DNA of 64,000 nucleotides from Desulfoluna butyratoxydans (GCF_900699765.1 NZ_CAADHO010000009.1:1-64000), one strand, 5' to 3'. Shown: positions 15,574-24,936, counted from the first letter of the stretch. Program-made: numbers and translations. The notes: generated from the letters alone by a model not told the origin.

Positions 15574-16863
15574 ATGACAGAGCGAAACGAGGCATTGACG
15601 GCAAACATTGCGCGATATCCCTGGTATCTTTTTTTCAGGGATGGCTACTTCTGGGGGCCGGTCTTTTTTCTCTATTTTTCTTCGGTGCTCAGCCTGTCCG
15701 AGGCCCTGCACCTGGAAGCTGTCTATTATGTAACCGTTGCCGCGGCCGAAGTCCCTTCGGGATATCTTGCCGATCGCTTCGGGCGAAGGCGAACCCTGAT
15801 GTGTTCCTCCGGCTGCCTGGGCCTGGCCTACCTTCTTTTTTTGACCGGCCACACCTTCTGGCAGTTTGCCGCGGCCCAGCTTTTTCTGGCCGCAGGGTTT
15901 GCGTCGGCTTCGGGAACGGACACGGCCCTTCACTACGAGAGTCTCAAGGACTTGGGCCGAGAGGCCCAGTACGCTTCCCTGGAGGGGCGGGCCCTTAAAT
16001 ACAGCCTCCTGGCCGGTGGCGGCGCGGCACTTCTGGGTGGGCTGGCCGCCGCTGGTCACCTGAGGTGGGTGTACGGGTTGTCGTGTGCCACGGCAATGAT
16101 CTCGCTGGGGATCGTGATGACAATGACGGAACCCGAAGGGGCCAAAGGGAAGGTGGCGGCGCCCTTCGGTCCCCAGCTTCGCCATGTCCTGAGGAAAGCC
16201 CGGGGGCCCCGCCTTCGCTTTTTTACCCTTTACGCCCTTGCCATGACCGTGCTTCTCCATATTCCCTATGAGTTTTACCAACCCTACCTGAAGCAGGCCC
16301 TGGCGTGGTCCGGGGTGGGGCCGTCCCTGGTACCGCCCCTTTCCGGTATGCACCTGGCCCTGACCATGGTCCTGGGGGCCTTTATGACGCGCTTTGCCGG
16401 TCGGATTCATCATCGGTGTGTGGTGCGGCGGACCTTGCTTGCCTGTGCCCTGCTCCAGGTGGTGCTCATCGGGGCCATGGCCCTTGTGGTGCATCCGCTG
16501 GTGGCCCTGATGCTGGTGGGCCGAACCGCTTCCCGCGCGGTGTCTACGCCCCTGGTGAACGCTGAACTTGCCCCTTTGCTGGGGCGCCACGAGCGGAGCA
16601 CCTACTTCTCCCTCCAGAGCCTGCTGGGCCGCCTCGCATACGGTGGGGCCCTTGTCATGCTCTCCCTGGGGTCCGGTTTGTTTTCGGATGCGCTTCATGG
16701 TGCCCTGGTGTGTGGCCTGGTCCTTGCCCTGTTTCTTTTCGGGGGGCTTTTCCTCGTCCCCTTTCCCTGGGGAGAGCACCCTGTCTGCTGCCGGGGCGGG
16801 GAGCACCGTGCGTCTTCCGTTGCCCACCCTGCGGGCGATGTGCATGAAAAACCCTTGGGATAG
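15574..16863 (+). CDS. MFS-family exporter
   Basis: The protein has 429 residues from ATG 15574; the frame is open upstream inside the repressor gene. It has about 12 hydrophobic segments. The loop motif DRFGRRRTLM (LADRFGRRR) between segments 2 and 3 is the major-facilitator signature A. The gene order repressor-MFS suggests export of the compound or metal that the CsoR-type protein senses. The C-terminal tail is cysteine- and histidine-containing (PVCCRGGEH), which may bind metal; this last point is speculative. The substrate is not known. Confidence 0.8.
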   Translation: MTERNEALTANIARYPWYLFFRDGYFWGPVFFLYFSSVLSLSEALHLEAVYYVTVAAAEVPSGYLADRFGRRRTLMCSSGCLGLAYLLFLTGHTFWQFAAAQLFLAAGFASASGTDTALHYESLKDLGREAQYASLEGRALKYSLLAGGGAALLGGLAAAGHLRWVYGLSCATAMISLGIVMTMTEPEGAKGKVAAPFGPQLRHVLRKARGPRLRFFTLYALAMTVLLHIPYEFYQPYLKQALAWSGVGPSLVPPLSGMHLALTMVLGAFMTRFAGRIHHRCVVRRTLLACALLQVVLIGAMALVVHPLVALMLVGRTASRAVSTPLVNAELAPLLGRHERSTYFSLQSLLGRLAYGGALVMLSLGSGLFSDALHGALVCGLVLALFLFGGLFLVPFPWGEHPVCCRGGEHRASSVAHPAGDVHEKPLG

Positions 16864-17099
16864 GGTGAGGCAATACCTCCCTCCAAAGAATTTTTCTGTT
16901 TTAAATCCTTCAGTTTTTTTCTTAATCGTGCGATCAGTAATTCAAAGCGTAAACATGCGATTTGTTCCTCCGGGTGTCTCGGCTTGTTCCGGGCCGTTCG
17001 GAGGCTGTTCCGGGTTGTGCGGACGGGGCCTCGGGTGCTCTGTGTGTCGATGACGTGAGAGCCATGTCTGCATGGTGATATACGAAACAGGGGGGAGCG

Positions 17100-19964
17100 G
17101 TGCTGGGTTTTTACTTCCGGATCTGTGTGGTACGGCTTGTTGTCGGTGTGATGTGTGTGGTGGGACTGTTGCCTGGGACCGGGTGGGCTGAGGGAACAAC
17201 CTATCTGATCTTCGGGGGAGACAACAGTTACCCGCCGTACGAGTACCTTGACGGGCAGGGCACACCCACGGGCTTTGACGTGGATATCACCCGGGCCGTG
17301 GCCCGGGAAATGGGGATCCTCACCAGCCTGAGGCTCATGCCCTGGCATGAGGCCCGCAGCGCCCTTCAGGTCGGGGAGGTGGATGTGCTCATGGGCATGT
17401 TCAGGTCCCCGGAGCGCTTGAGGCACTTTTCCTTCAGCACGCCCCATAACGTGGCGTCCTACGCCGTGTTTGTCACCGAGGGCAGCCCCATCGGGGATCT
17501 TGACGATACACGGGACAGGCGGGTCATCGTTCAGAAGGGTGACATCGGGCACGATTACCTGATCCAGAGGGGCGAACCCGTGGAGATCGTGGTGCGGGAG
17601 AACATGCACGAGGTGCTCAAGGCCCTGGCGGCAGGGGAGGGGGATGCGGCCCTTGTCTCCCGGCTCCAGGGGCTCATGATCATCAAGGACGAAGGCCTGG
17701 ATGCCATCCGGGCCGTGGGCCCTCCTATTTTACAGCGTGCCTTCTGCTTTGCCGTGAGAAAAGGGGATGAGCGGCTGCTCTCTCTGCTCAACGAAGGGCT
17801 CAGCGCCATCAAGGCCTCGGGTCAGTACGACGAGATTCATGCAAAGTGGTTCGGCGCTTACCGGCCCAAGGAGTTTAACGGGAAGGAGCTTCTGATCCAT
17901 ATGGCCATGGTGGGTGGCCCCCTGGTGGCTGTGGCCCTTTTGTTTCTGCTGTGGAGCTGGGCGTTGAAACGGAAGGTGGCCCGACGTACCGAGGAACTCT
18001 CCATGGCCAACGATATCCTGAGTCGCCAGATCGACGAAAGACTTCAGGCGGAACGGGCCTTTCGGGAAAGTGAGCGGCGCTACCGGGAGATTTTCAATAC
18101 CCCCAATGACGCCATTATCCTCCATGACGCCGAAACCGGTGCGGTGGTGGACATCAACAAGCCCGGCCTTGCCATGCTGGGGTATGGGCGCGACGAGATC
18201 CTGGGGGCGGGCTTTGAAACCCTTCTCTCCGGGGAGGGGGACTCCACCGGGGACAAGGCCATGGTCCTGTTTCGGCAGGTGGCCCTGGGAGACCCCCGGG
18301 TGGTCCAGTGGCAGGGGCGGCGAAAGGACGGAACGGCTTTCTGGGTGGAGGTCTCCCTGAAGGTTGCCCACCTTACGGATCAGGCCTGTGTGGTGTCCGT
18401 GGGACGGGATATCAGCGCCAGGAAAGAGGCCGAAGAGAAACTTTCCGAGGAAAAAGAGCGCCTGGCCGTGACCCTGCGGAGCATCGGGGACGGGGTGATC
18501 ACCAGTGATGTCTCCGGGCATGTGGTCCTGATGAACAAGGTGGCAGAAAAGCTTACGGGCTGGACCCAGAACGAGGCGGTGGGGCGCCCCATGGCCGAGG
18601 TGTTCCGCATCATCAACGAGAAGACCCGCAAGCCGTGCGAAAACCCCGTGGACAAGGTTCTGTCCACGGGCAACATCATCACCCTGGCAAATCATACGGC
18701 CCTCATCGCAAAGGACGGCACCGAGCGCAGCATCGCAGACAGCGGGGCGCCCATCATGGATCGCACCAGCACCATTGTGGGGGTGGTCCTGGTGTTCCGG
18801 GACGTCACCGACGAAAACCGCATGGAAGAAGAACTCCTCAAGGTCCGGAAACTTGAGTCTGTGGGGGTGCTTGCCGGGGGCATCGCCCACGACTTCAACA
18901 ACATTCTCACAGCGGTACTGGGCGGGGTGAGCCTTGCGCGGACCCGTTGCCAGGAGACCTCCGAGACCCACCGGCTCCTGACAGATGTGCTCAAGGCCTG
19001 TGATCGTGCCAAGGACCTCACCCAGCAGCTCTTGACCTTCTCCAAGGGCGGGGCGCCCGTTATCCGTGTGGCCTCGGTGGTGGATGTGGTGCGGGAGTCT
19101 GCCGGGTTTGTGCTCCGGGGCAGCCGGGTGCGCTGCGAAACCCATTTTGCCGAGGACCTGTGGCCCGCAGAGATCGATGCGGGCCAGATAAGCCAGGTGG
19201 CCCAGAACCTGATCCTCAACGCGGTGCAGGCCATGCCCCGGGGCGGGGTCATCACCATCGCCGCGGAGAACCATCCCATCAAGACAGATCAGGTGGGGCT
19301 CCTTCCCCTCAAGGGCGACCGGTATGTGAAGCTCACCTTTTGCGACGAGGGTCCCGGCATCCCCGAGGAGATCAGGGACCGGGTCTTCGATCCCTTTTTC
19401 ACCACCAAGAAAACCGGGAGCGGGCTCGGCCTTGCCACCACCCATTCTATTGTGTACAAGCACGACGGGCATATCGAGGTGGCGTCGACCCCCGGTCGGG
19501 GAACCTGCTTCACCCTCTACCTGCCCGCCTCGGAGGAAGCCCTGATAGAGCCCCTTGAGGCGCAGCCCCGGCCCCAGGCCATGGGGCGGGGCCGGATTCT
19601 GGTGATGGATGATGAAGAGATGGTCAGGGAGGTGGTGGAGGGCCTTCTGGTGTCCATGGGCTATGAGGTGCTGCTCACCGCCAGCGGCGAAGAGGCGGTG
19701 GCGGTCTACAGGGAGCGCCACGGCGGGCCGGAGCCTGTGGACGTGGTGATCACGGACCTGACCGTGGCCGGGGCCATGGGCGGCCTGGAAGCCGCGGGCA
19801 TCATCCTGCAGTGGGATCCCGATGCCCGGGTGGTGGTCTCCAGCGGCTACTCGAACGACCCGGTGATGGCCGATTACATGGCCCACGGGTTCTGCGCGGC
19901 CATCGTCAAACCCTATACCCATGCCGACCTTATGGCGGTGGTCTCCGGCGCCATGGAGGGGTGA
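17100..19964 (+). CDS. Hybrid sensor histidine kinase with periplasmic solute-binding sensor
   Basis: The 954-residue protein starts at GTG 17100 behind GGGGGAG. Order: signal peptide (1-30), SBP_bac_3-type periplasmic binding domain (about 31-255; FGGDNSYPPYEYLD, GFDVDITRAVA), one membrane helix (about 265-285), PAS (about 320-440), second PAS (about 450-575), HisKA with the phospho-acceptor His597 (GGIAHDFNNILTAV), HATPase with DEGPGIP and GSGLGLATTHSIV, and a C-terminal receiver with acidic DDEE and Asp886 (ITDLTV). It should sense an amino-acid-like ligand in the periplasm and phosphorylate its own receiver, passing the signal to an unlinked partner. No response regulator lies next to it. 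Confidence 0.92.
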   Translation: MLGFYFRICVVRLVVGVMCVVGLLPGTGWAEGTTYLIFGGDNSYPPYEYLDGQGTPTGFDVDITRAVAREMGILTSLRLMPWHEARSALQVGEVDVLMGMFRSPERLRHFSFSTPHNVASYAVFVTEGSPIGDLDDTRDRRVIVQKGDIGHDYLIQRGEPVEIVVRENMHEVLKALAAGEGDAALVSRLQGLMIIKDEGLDAIRAVGPPILQRAFCFAVRKGDERLLSLLNEGLSAIKASGQYDEIHAKWFGAYRPKEFNGKELLIHMAMVGGPLVAVALLFLLWSWALKRKVARRTEELSMANDILSRQIDERLQAERAFRESERRYREIFNTPNDAIILHDAETGAVVDINKPGLAMLGYGRDEILGAGFETLLSGEGDSTGDKAMVLFRQVALGDPRVVQWQGRRKDGTAFWVEVSLKVAHLTDQACVVSVGRDISARKEAEEKLSEEKERLAVTLRSIGDGVITSDVSGHVVLMNKVAEKLTGWTQNEAVGRPMAEVFRIINEKTRKPCENPVDKVLSTGNIITLANHTALIAKDGTERSIADSGAPIMDRTSTIVGVVLVFRDVTDENRMEEELLKVRKLESVGVLAGGIAHDFNNILTAVLGGVSLARTRCQETSETHRLLTDVLKACDRAKDLTQQLLTFSKGGAPVIRVASVVDVVRESAGFVLRGSRVRCETHFAEDLWPAEIDAGQISQVAQNLILNAVQAMPRGGVITIAAENHPIKTDQVGLLPLKGDRYVKLTFCDEGPGIPEEIRDRVFDPFFTTKKTGSGLGLATTHSIVYKHDGHIEVASTPGRGTCFTLYLPASEEALIEPLEAQPRPQAMGRGRILVMDDEEMVREVVEGLLVSMGYEVLLTASGEEAVAVYRERHGGPEPVDVVITDLTVAGAMGGLEAAGIILQWDPDARVVVSSGYSNDPVMADYMAHGFCAAIVKPYTHADLMAVVSGAMEG

Positions 19965-20252
19965 GGCCTTGGGGGCGTGCCTGCCCGGGATATATCCCTA
20001 CACTTGAGGTCGGGACTTTGGTATAGTACAGCCCTTTCCGGCCCGGACGTGACAAAACCGTCGGGGCCGGACCCGGAACTGTCAAGGCGTTTTCCCCAGT
20101 GTTTTTATGCAAAGGGGAAGCGCTTCGTAACGAACGCATCACAACAGCCGGCATCAGGGGTGACGGAAGAAAAAAACGGTTTGCGCAGGGCGCCCGGAAG
20201 GGGGCTTTCGAAAAGGCGCTAGGCGCAGGCAGGTTTTTATGGATTGGTTTTC

Positions 20253-21269
20253 ATGACATACAGAGTTGCAATCAACGGATATGGTCGTATCGGGCGATGT
20301 ATTTTACGGGCCCTTTACGAGTCGGGTCACCGGGACGACCTGGTGATCGTGGGGATCAACGAGCTTTCCGATATCGAGTCCATCGCCCACCTGACGAAGT
20401 ACGATTCCACCCACGGGCGGTTTGACGGGGAGGTCTCCTGCGAGGGGCACACCCTGGTGGTCAACGGAGATCCCATTGCCGTTACCTACCAGAAAGAGCT
20501 CTCACGCCTGGCCTGGGACAGGCTGGACGTGGACGTGGTGCTGGAGTGCACCGGGTGTTTTACCCGGCGCGCCATGGCCGAGAAGCACATCGAGGCCGGG
20601 GCGAAAAAGGTGGTCTACTCCTGTCCGGCCGAACCGGACGTGGACGCCACCATTGTGTACGGCACCAACCACGACACCCTGAAAAAAGAGCACACCGTTA
20701 TCTCCAACGCCTCGTGCACCACCAACTGCATTGTGCCGGTGATCAAGACCCTGGACGAGTCCTTCGGCATTGAAAGCGGGGTCATCACCACGGTTCACTC
20801 CATGATGAACGATCAGCCGGTCATCGACGCTTACCATGACCAGGACCTCCGCAAGACCCGGAGCTCCAGCCACTCCATCATCCCCGTGAACACGGGGCTT
20901 GCCAAGGGGCTGGATCGCATCCTCCCCCACCTTGAGGGGCGCTTTGAAGCCCTGGCCCTGAGGGTGCCGACCCTCAACGTTTCGGCCATGCAGCTCACCG
21001 CCCAGGTGCGGGAGAAGACCGATGCCAAGGCCGTGAACGAGGCCCTGTACAAAGCGGCCCACAACGGAATGAACGGCATCCTGGGCTACACCGAGGTGCC
21101 CCTGGTCTCCTGTGACTACAACCACGACCCCCGCTCCTCCGTGGTGGACGGCACCCAGACCCGCGTCTCCGGCCACACCGTGAGTGTCCTGGCCTGGTTC
21201 GACAACGAGTGGGGCTACGCCAACCGCATGCTGGACACCACCCTGGCCCTCATGCAGGCCGAAGCGTAA
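20253..21269 (+). CDS. epd: Erythrose-4-phosphate/glyceraldehyde-3-phosphate dehydrogenase (Epd-like)
   Basis: The protein has 338 residues from ATG 20253. The NAD-binding loop NGYGRIGR is at 8-15 and the catalytic SNASCTTNC motif at 151-159 (Cys155). Details follow Epd more than Gap: VAINGYGRIGRCILRALYESG, INELSD, LTKYDSTHGRF, VITTVHSMMNDQPVIDAYH, and the end CDYNHDPRSSVVDGTQTRVSG. Epd oxidises erythrose 4-phosphate to 4-phosphoerythronate for pyridoxal phosphate synthesis; relatives act as GAPDH. Which activity dominates here cannot be told from sequence. It is convergent with the sigma-54 regulator, eight bases apart. No strong ribosome site is seen. Confidence 0.85.
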   Translation: MTYRVAINGYGRIGRCILRALYESGHRDDLVIVGINELSDIESIAHLTKYDSTHGRFDGEVSCEGHTLVVNGDPIAVTYQKELSRLAWDRLDVDVVLECTGCFTRRAMAEKHIEAGAKKVVYSCPAEPDVDATIVYGTNHDTLKKEHTVISNASCTTNCIVPVIKTLDESFGIESGVITTVHSMMNDQPVIDAYHDQDLRKTRSSSHSIIPVNTGLAKGLDRILPHLEGRFEALALRVPTLNVSAMQLTAQVREKTDAKAVNEALYKAAHNGMNGILGYTEVPLVSCDYNHDPRSSVVDGTQTRVSGHTVSVLAWFDNEWGYANRMLDTTLALMQAEA

Positions 21270-21277
21270 GAGTTCTG

Positions 21278-22825
21278 TCAGAACGCCCCGCGCCCGAAGG
21301 GAATTCCCAGCTTTCTCAGCCTGTGGCGCAGGGTGCTGGGGTGGATGCCCAACAGGGCGGCCGCCCCGTCTTCCCCTTGGATTTTTCCGCCGGTTCGGGT
21401 CATCATGTGGCTCAGGTGCCGGCTGATCACCGCATCCAGATTGGTGGGCCCTTCCTCGGCCGGGAGGGCTGCCGGTTCGCGGACAAGGCCTTCGGGAGCC
21501 GCCACCTCGGCAAAGAGCAGCGGGGTGTCGCGGTCCCCGGAGTAGTTGCGGATGATCTCCCGTTCCACGATGTTCTCCAGCTCCCGGACATTGCCGGGCC
21601 AGTGATGCCGTTGCAGCCGCTCAAGGGCTCCGGGGGCGGGCACCGGGCGGTAGGGCAGCTTCATCTCATGACTCTTTTTTTCGATAAAATGGTTTACCAG
21701 GGCCGGAATGTCGGCCTTTCTCTCCCTTAAGGGGGGGATGGTCAGGGGAAAGACGTTGAGCCGGAACCAGAGGTCTTTCCGAAAGGTGTTCTCCTTGACC
21801 ATGCTCTCCAGCCTCCGGTGGGTGGCGGCGATGATCCGCACATCCGCCTTGATGGGCTCCGTGCCCCCCACCCGTTCAAACTCCTTGGTCTGAAGCACCC
21901 GCAGCAGCCTCACCTGGGCTGCCTGGGGCAACTCCCCGATCTCATCTAAGAACAGGGTCCCGCCGTGGGCCCGCTCGAATCGTCCCCGTTTCCGGGAGAG
22001 GGCGCCGGTGAAGGCTCCCTTTTCATGGCCGAAGAGCTCGCTGTCCAGAAGGCTCTCGGGAATGGCCCCGCAGTTGACCTTGATGAAGGGGCCCTTTGAC
22101 CGCGATGAGTTGTAATGAATCGCGTTGGCGATGACCTCCTTTCCCACCCCGGTTTCCCCCAGAAGAAGCACCTGGCTGTCCAGGGGCGCCACCTGCCGCA
22201 CCTTTTCCATCACCTCCCTCAGCCCGAAATGTTCCCCGATGATGGTGTCCCCGCTCATGCGGTGGAGTTCGTTTGTCAAAAACCGGTTGTCGTCCTTGAG
22301 CATCTCCTGAAGTCGAAGCACCTCCTGATACCTCAAGGCGTTGCTCATGGCCACGGCAAAGGGGTCGTGGAGCAGGGAGAGGAGCCGGGCGTGTTCTTCG
22401 GTGAACTGCCCCTCCTTCAGGGCGCTCACCGCCACCACCCCCAGGTGCTGGTTTTTGGTCATGAGGTGAAGGACAGCCGAGGAGAAGACGGAGTCGATGC
22501 CCACGTGGGCCGCCACCCGCTGGGCCACGGGGTTGTCTTCCGGGCGGTTGCTCAGGGTGGTCTGGCTTAATTGGGATTCGATGTAAGCCACCTCGCGTTC
22601 CGAGAGCTCCACCACGGTCCCCGCGGGCAGCATAGAAAAGCCGGCCTGGGCCACGGAACAGATGCCGGGGATGGCGGGATCCAGGTAGTCCATGGTGATG
22701 TTTTCGGCCGGCATATAGCGTTGCAGAAAGACCAGGCACTCCTGAAGGGCTTCGCCGATGTCGATGCTTCCGCAGATGGCCAGGGTGCCCTGGTGGAAAA
22801 AGCTGATGTCGTCGGTTCTGGGCAT
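21278..22825 (-). CDS. Sigma-54-dependent transcriptional activator with GAF-like sensor
   Basis: The protein has 515 residues; TTGGAG precedes ATG 22825. Residues 10-175 form a GAF-like sensor, with no phospho-receiver. The AAA+ domain has Walker A GETGVGKE (223-230) and the sigma-54 contact loop GAFTGA (270-275), then the R-finger region and, at about 465-515, a Fis-type helix-turn-helix (ALLGIHPSTLRHRLRKLGI). It should bind upstream sites and remodel sigma-54 RNA polymerase when a small molecule binds the GAF domain. The divergent RND operon with a -24/-12 promoter at 23013 is the obvious target. It is a paralogue of the regulator at 36873. Confidence 0.9.
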   Translation of the reverse strand: MPRTDDISFFHQGTLAICGSIDIGEALQECLVFLQRYMPAENITMDYLDPAIPGICSVAQAGFSMLPAGTVVELSEREVAYIESQLSQTTLSNRPEDNPVAQRVAAHVGIDSVFSSAVLHLMTKNQHLGVVAVSALKEGQFTEEHARLLSLLHDPFAVAMSNALRYQEVLRLQEMLKDDNRFLTNELHRMSGDTIIGEHFGLREVMEKVRQVAPLDSQVLLLGETGVGKEVIANAIHYNSSRSKGPFIKVNCGAIPESLLDSELFGHEKGAFTGALSRKRGRFERAHGGTLFLDEIGELPQAAQVRLLRVLQTKEFERVGGTEPIKADVRIIAATHRRLESMVKENTFRKDLWFRLNVFPLTIPPLRERKADIPALVNHFIEKKSHEMKLPYRPVPAPGALERLQRHHWPGNVRELENIVEREIIRNYSGDRDTPLLFAEVAAPEGLVREPAALPAEEGPTNLDAVISRHLSHMMTRTGGKIQGEDGAAALLGIHPSTLRHRLRKLGIPFGRGAF

Positions 22826-22896
22826 GGCGTTACTCCAATGAAAAGGCGGAATTCACCCATAAGGTCCGCCGCAATGGGAAGGTGCGGCAGAAAAAG

Positions 22897-22961
22897 TGTC
22901 ATATACGATATGTACCGAAAGAGGGTGCCGTATGCAACATATGAAAATGTTGTATATGACA
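22897..22961. promoter_or_regulatory. Candidate upstream activator sites of the sigma-54 regulator
   Basis: TGTCATATAC (22897-22906) and its exact complement GTATATGACA (22952-22961) flank a second inverted repeat, CAACAT-6nt-ATGTTG (22935-22952). The cluster lies 52-116 bases upstream of the -24 element, the usual place for enhancer-binding sites. Confidence 0.6.
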
Positions 22962-23012
22962 TTTTTGATTTTGCCTGTGCATAATATGCTGAATATACAT
23001 GAGTAAAAAATA

Positions 23013-23028
23013 TGGCACGCTTTTGGCA
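23013..23028 (+). promoter_or_regulatory. Sigma-54 (-24/-12) promoter of the RND efflux operon
   Basis: TGGCACGCTTTTGGCA has the GG and GC dinucleotides at the exact -24/-12 spacing and differs from the TGGCACG-N4-TTGC consensus at one position. Transcription should start near 23040 and run into the efflux genes. Confidence 0.75.
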
Positions 23029-23278
23029 GGGTAAAGACGTGAATCCCGGCGGAGGGGGATGGCTTGGTAACGGCCCCCTGTCACCTTCGGGTGGTTCCCG
23101 TCAGGGAGTCCGGGAAAACATCGACACCTGTTCCAGCGCGCCGGTCGCAATGATCCCCCCCCATCTTCAGGGCGGTCGGCCCAAAGGGCGGGCAAGGTGT
23201 TTTCCCGGATACATCATGCCTACGCATACGGATGATCAACGGCGAGCCGACTCGCTCGCCCGGTAAATGGAGCAGACT

Positions 23279-23545
23279 ATGAATTGCAGGGAAGAGATCA
23301 CGGTGAGGTTGACGGACTTGGGCAGCGATCACAAGGTGTCTGCCCTGTTTACACGATTTTGCCATGTGGCCGGACGTGCCTGCAGGCTTTACCGCAACGA
23401 GCGCATTGAAAACGACTGGGCCGTGGCCATCGAATGGTCTCAGGTCCGGGATCCCGAGGGTGTAGCGGCCCAGCGGGATCTTCTGGTCTGGGCCCTGGAG
23501 GATTTGGGGCATGTGCATGTCTCGTTTTGGAAGGCAAAGGGCTAA
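23279..23545 (+). CDS. Small protein of unknown function, first gene of the RND operon
   Basis: The protein has 88 residues. ATG 23279 is preferred because GGAG lies six bases upstream, inside the alternative start at 23267. It has no signal peptide or membrane helix. The composition suggests a small alpha/beta fold with strands EEITVRL, WAVAIEWS and HVHVSFW and a helix between them. I do not recognise a family. Its position directly behind the sigma-54 promoter and before the efflux adaptor suggests a role in the same response. The stop codon overlaps a CTAACCCGG repeat. Confidence 0.6.
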   Translation: MNCREEITVRLTDLGSDHKVSALFTRFCHVAGRACRLYRNERIENDWAVAIEWSQVRDPEGVAAQRDLLVWALEDLGHVHVSFWKAKG

Positions 23546-23627
23546 CCCGGAGATTTTTTTGGAAACCGATCGGCTCAAGGTGGCCGCAGTGCTATGGCGG
23601 TCGGTTATTGTGAAATATCCGGGTTAG
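23542..23627. repeat. Inverted pair of the CTAACCCGGATATTTCA repeat
   Basis: CTAACCCGGAGATTTTT (23542-23558) faces TGAAATATCCGGGTTAG (23611-23627). The latter 17-mer occurs again at 60336-60352, with a diverged partner at 60242-60258 in the same head-to-head arrangement. Confidence 0.6.
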
Positions 23628-23668
23628 GGGACTCTCGCCCCTTCACAATCAAAAACAGGAACGATGGA

Positions 23669-24817
23669 ATGATGAAACGAACAGGACAGATAAACATACG
23701 GGGAGCGGCGGCCCTTGTGGCAGGGCTGATGTTGGCCCTGGTTTCGGCCGGATGCTCGGAGAGCCAGGCCAACAAGATGCAGGAGAACAAGACGATTCGT
23801 CCCGTCAAGGCGGTGACATTGTGCCGGCCCGGGGAGAATACCGCGTGGCGTTTTCCCGGTACGGTCCGATCCTTGAGGGACGTGGATCTCTCCTTTCGGG
23901 TGGGTGGTCCTGTGGTGACCCTGGCCGTGGACAGGGGAGAAAAGGTGCAGAAAGGGGACGTCATCGCCCGCATCGATCCCCGGGATTTCGAGGTGGCGGT
24001 GGCCACCCTCACCGCCAACCTGGCCGTGTCCAGGGCCCAGCTGAAAGAGGCGGAACTCCAGTACCGGCGCTACAAGACCCTGCGCGCGGAGAGCGCCGCG
24101 GCCCAGGCCACCTTCGACAGCATCACCGCCACCTATGAGGTGGCAGGGGCCAGTGTGGACGCGGCGGAAAAACGCCTGGAAGAGGCGAAGAACAGCCTGG
24201 ACGATACAGTGCTTATCGCCCCCTTTGACGGATATGTGCACGAAAAATTCATCGAAAACCACGAGACCGTGGCCCAGGGCCAGCCCGTCATCTCCATCGT
24301 GGACCTGGATCACATGGAGGTGGAGGTGGCCATCCCCGAAGGGATGCTTCCCATCGTCAAACGCATCGGCGGCATCGCCTGCCGGTTTGACGCCCTGCCC
24401 GGTGAGACCCTGACCGCAACGGTCAAGGAACTCTCCAAGAACCCCAACCCTTCCAACCGTTCTTACCCCCTTTACCTCACCCTCAATGAGAATGCGGGGC
24501 ACCGCATCCGCCCGGGCATGGCCTCGGAGGTGACCCTCACCGCCAGGGACCTGGAGGCCGGGTTTGCGGTGCCGGAGACTGCCGTGGTGAACACCGTGGA
24601 GGATGGCAGCTTTGTCTGGGTGGTGGATGAAAAGGAGATGGCGGCACGGCAGGTGTCGGTGGAACTCCTGGGCGCGGACCGCAAAGGCCTGCGTATCGAC
24701 GGCCCCCTGGAAGAGGGGATGCAGGTGATCGCCGCCGGTGTGCGGGGGCTTTCCGACGGTCGCAAGGTAAAGGTCCTGCCCGAGGTGAGCTCCACCAACG
24801 TGGGTGGCGAGCTGTAA
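23669..24817 (+). CDS. RND efflux periplasmic adaptor lipoprotein (HlyD/AcrA family)
   Basis: The protein has 382 residues from ATG 23669, with AGGA eight bases before it. The signal peptide ends in VSAGC (Cys29), so the adaptor is anchored by lipid. The order is the usual one: lipoyl half (VRSLRDVDLSFRVGGPV..L.VDRGEKVQKGDVIARIDP), alpha-helical hairpin (about 95-165), second lipoyl half (DTVLIAPFDGYVHEKFIENHETV), beta-barrel and membrane-proximal domains. It links the inner-membrane pump encoded next to the TolC channel. It is part of the operon behind the sigma-54 promoter. Confidence 0.9.
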   Translation: MMKRTGQINIRGAAALVAGLMLALVSAGCSESQANKMQENKTIRPVKAVTLCRPGENTAWRFPGTVRSLRDVDLSFRVGGPVVTLAVDRGEKVQKGDVIARIDPRDFEVAVATLTANLAVSRAQLKEAELQYRRYKTLRAESAAAQATFDSITATYEVAGASVDAAEKRLEEAKNSLDDTVLIAPFDGYVHEKFIENHETVAQGQPVISIVDLDHMEVEVAIPEGMLPIVKRIGGIACRFDALPGETLTATVKELSKNPNPSNRSYPLYLTLNENAGHRIRPGMASEVTLTARDLEAGFAVPETAVVNTVEDGSFVWVVDEKEMAARQVSVELLGADRKGLRIDGPLEEGMQVIAAGVRGLSDGRKVKVLPEVSSTNVGGEL

Positions 24818-24885
24818 GAACAGGCCCTTTGGCATCAACGCCGGATTCGCCCTTGGGACTGGAGGCGGCTTGCGATGCACAACAA

Positions 24886-24936
24886 CCTGTTGGTCGAACT
24901 TTTCAAACGTTTGGCTCCCGGCTGGTCGCCGGAGGC
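24886..24936 (+). repeat. Diverged composite AT/GC palindrome repeat inside the efflux operon
   Basis: This is a weaker copy of the family seen at 54731, 57420 and 44743: CCTGTT, an AACTTTT-caaa-GTTT block, then GGCTCCCGG...GCCGGAGGC. It lies in the gap between adaptor and pump genes and may tune read-through. Confidence 0.55.

Noticed and set aside
15529..16845. 438-codon open frame on the minus strand opposite the MFS gene.
   Set aside because: It is very rich in His, Gly, Gln and Pro, has no ribosome site, and mirrors a GC-rich real gene.
17730..19922. 730-codon open frame on the minus strand opposite the sensor kinase.
   Set aside because: It is a shadow of GC3-rich coding DNA; the plus-strand protein has full domain structure.
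20005..20032. Sigma-70 promoter before the Epd-like gene (TTGAGG with TATAGT).
   Set aside because: The spacing is only 12 bases, too short for a functional promoter.
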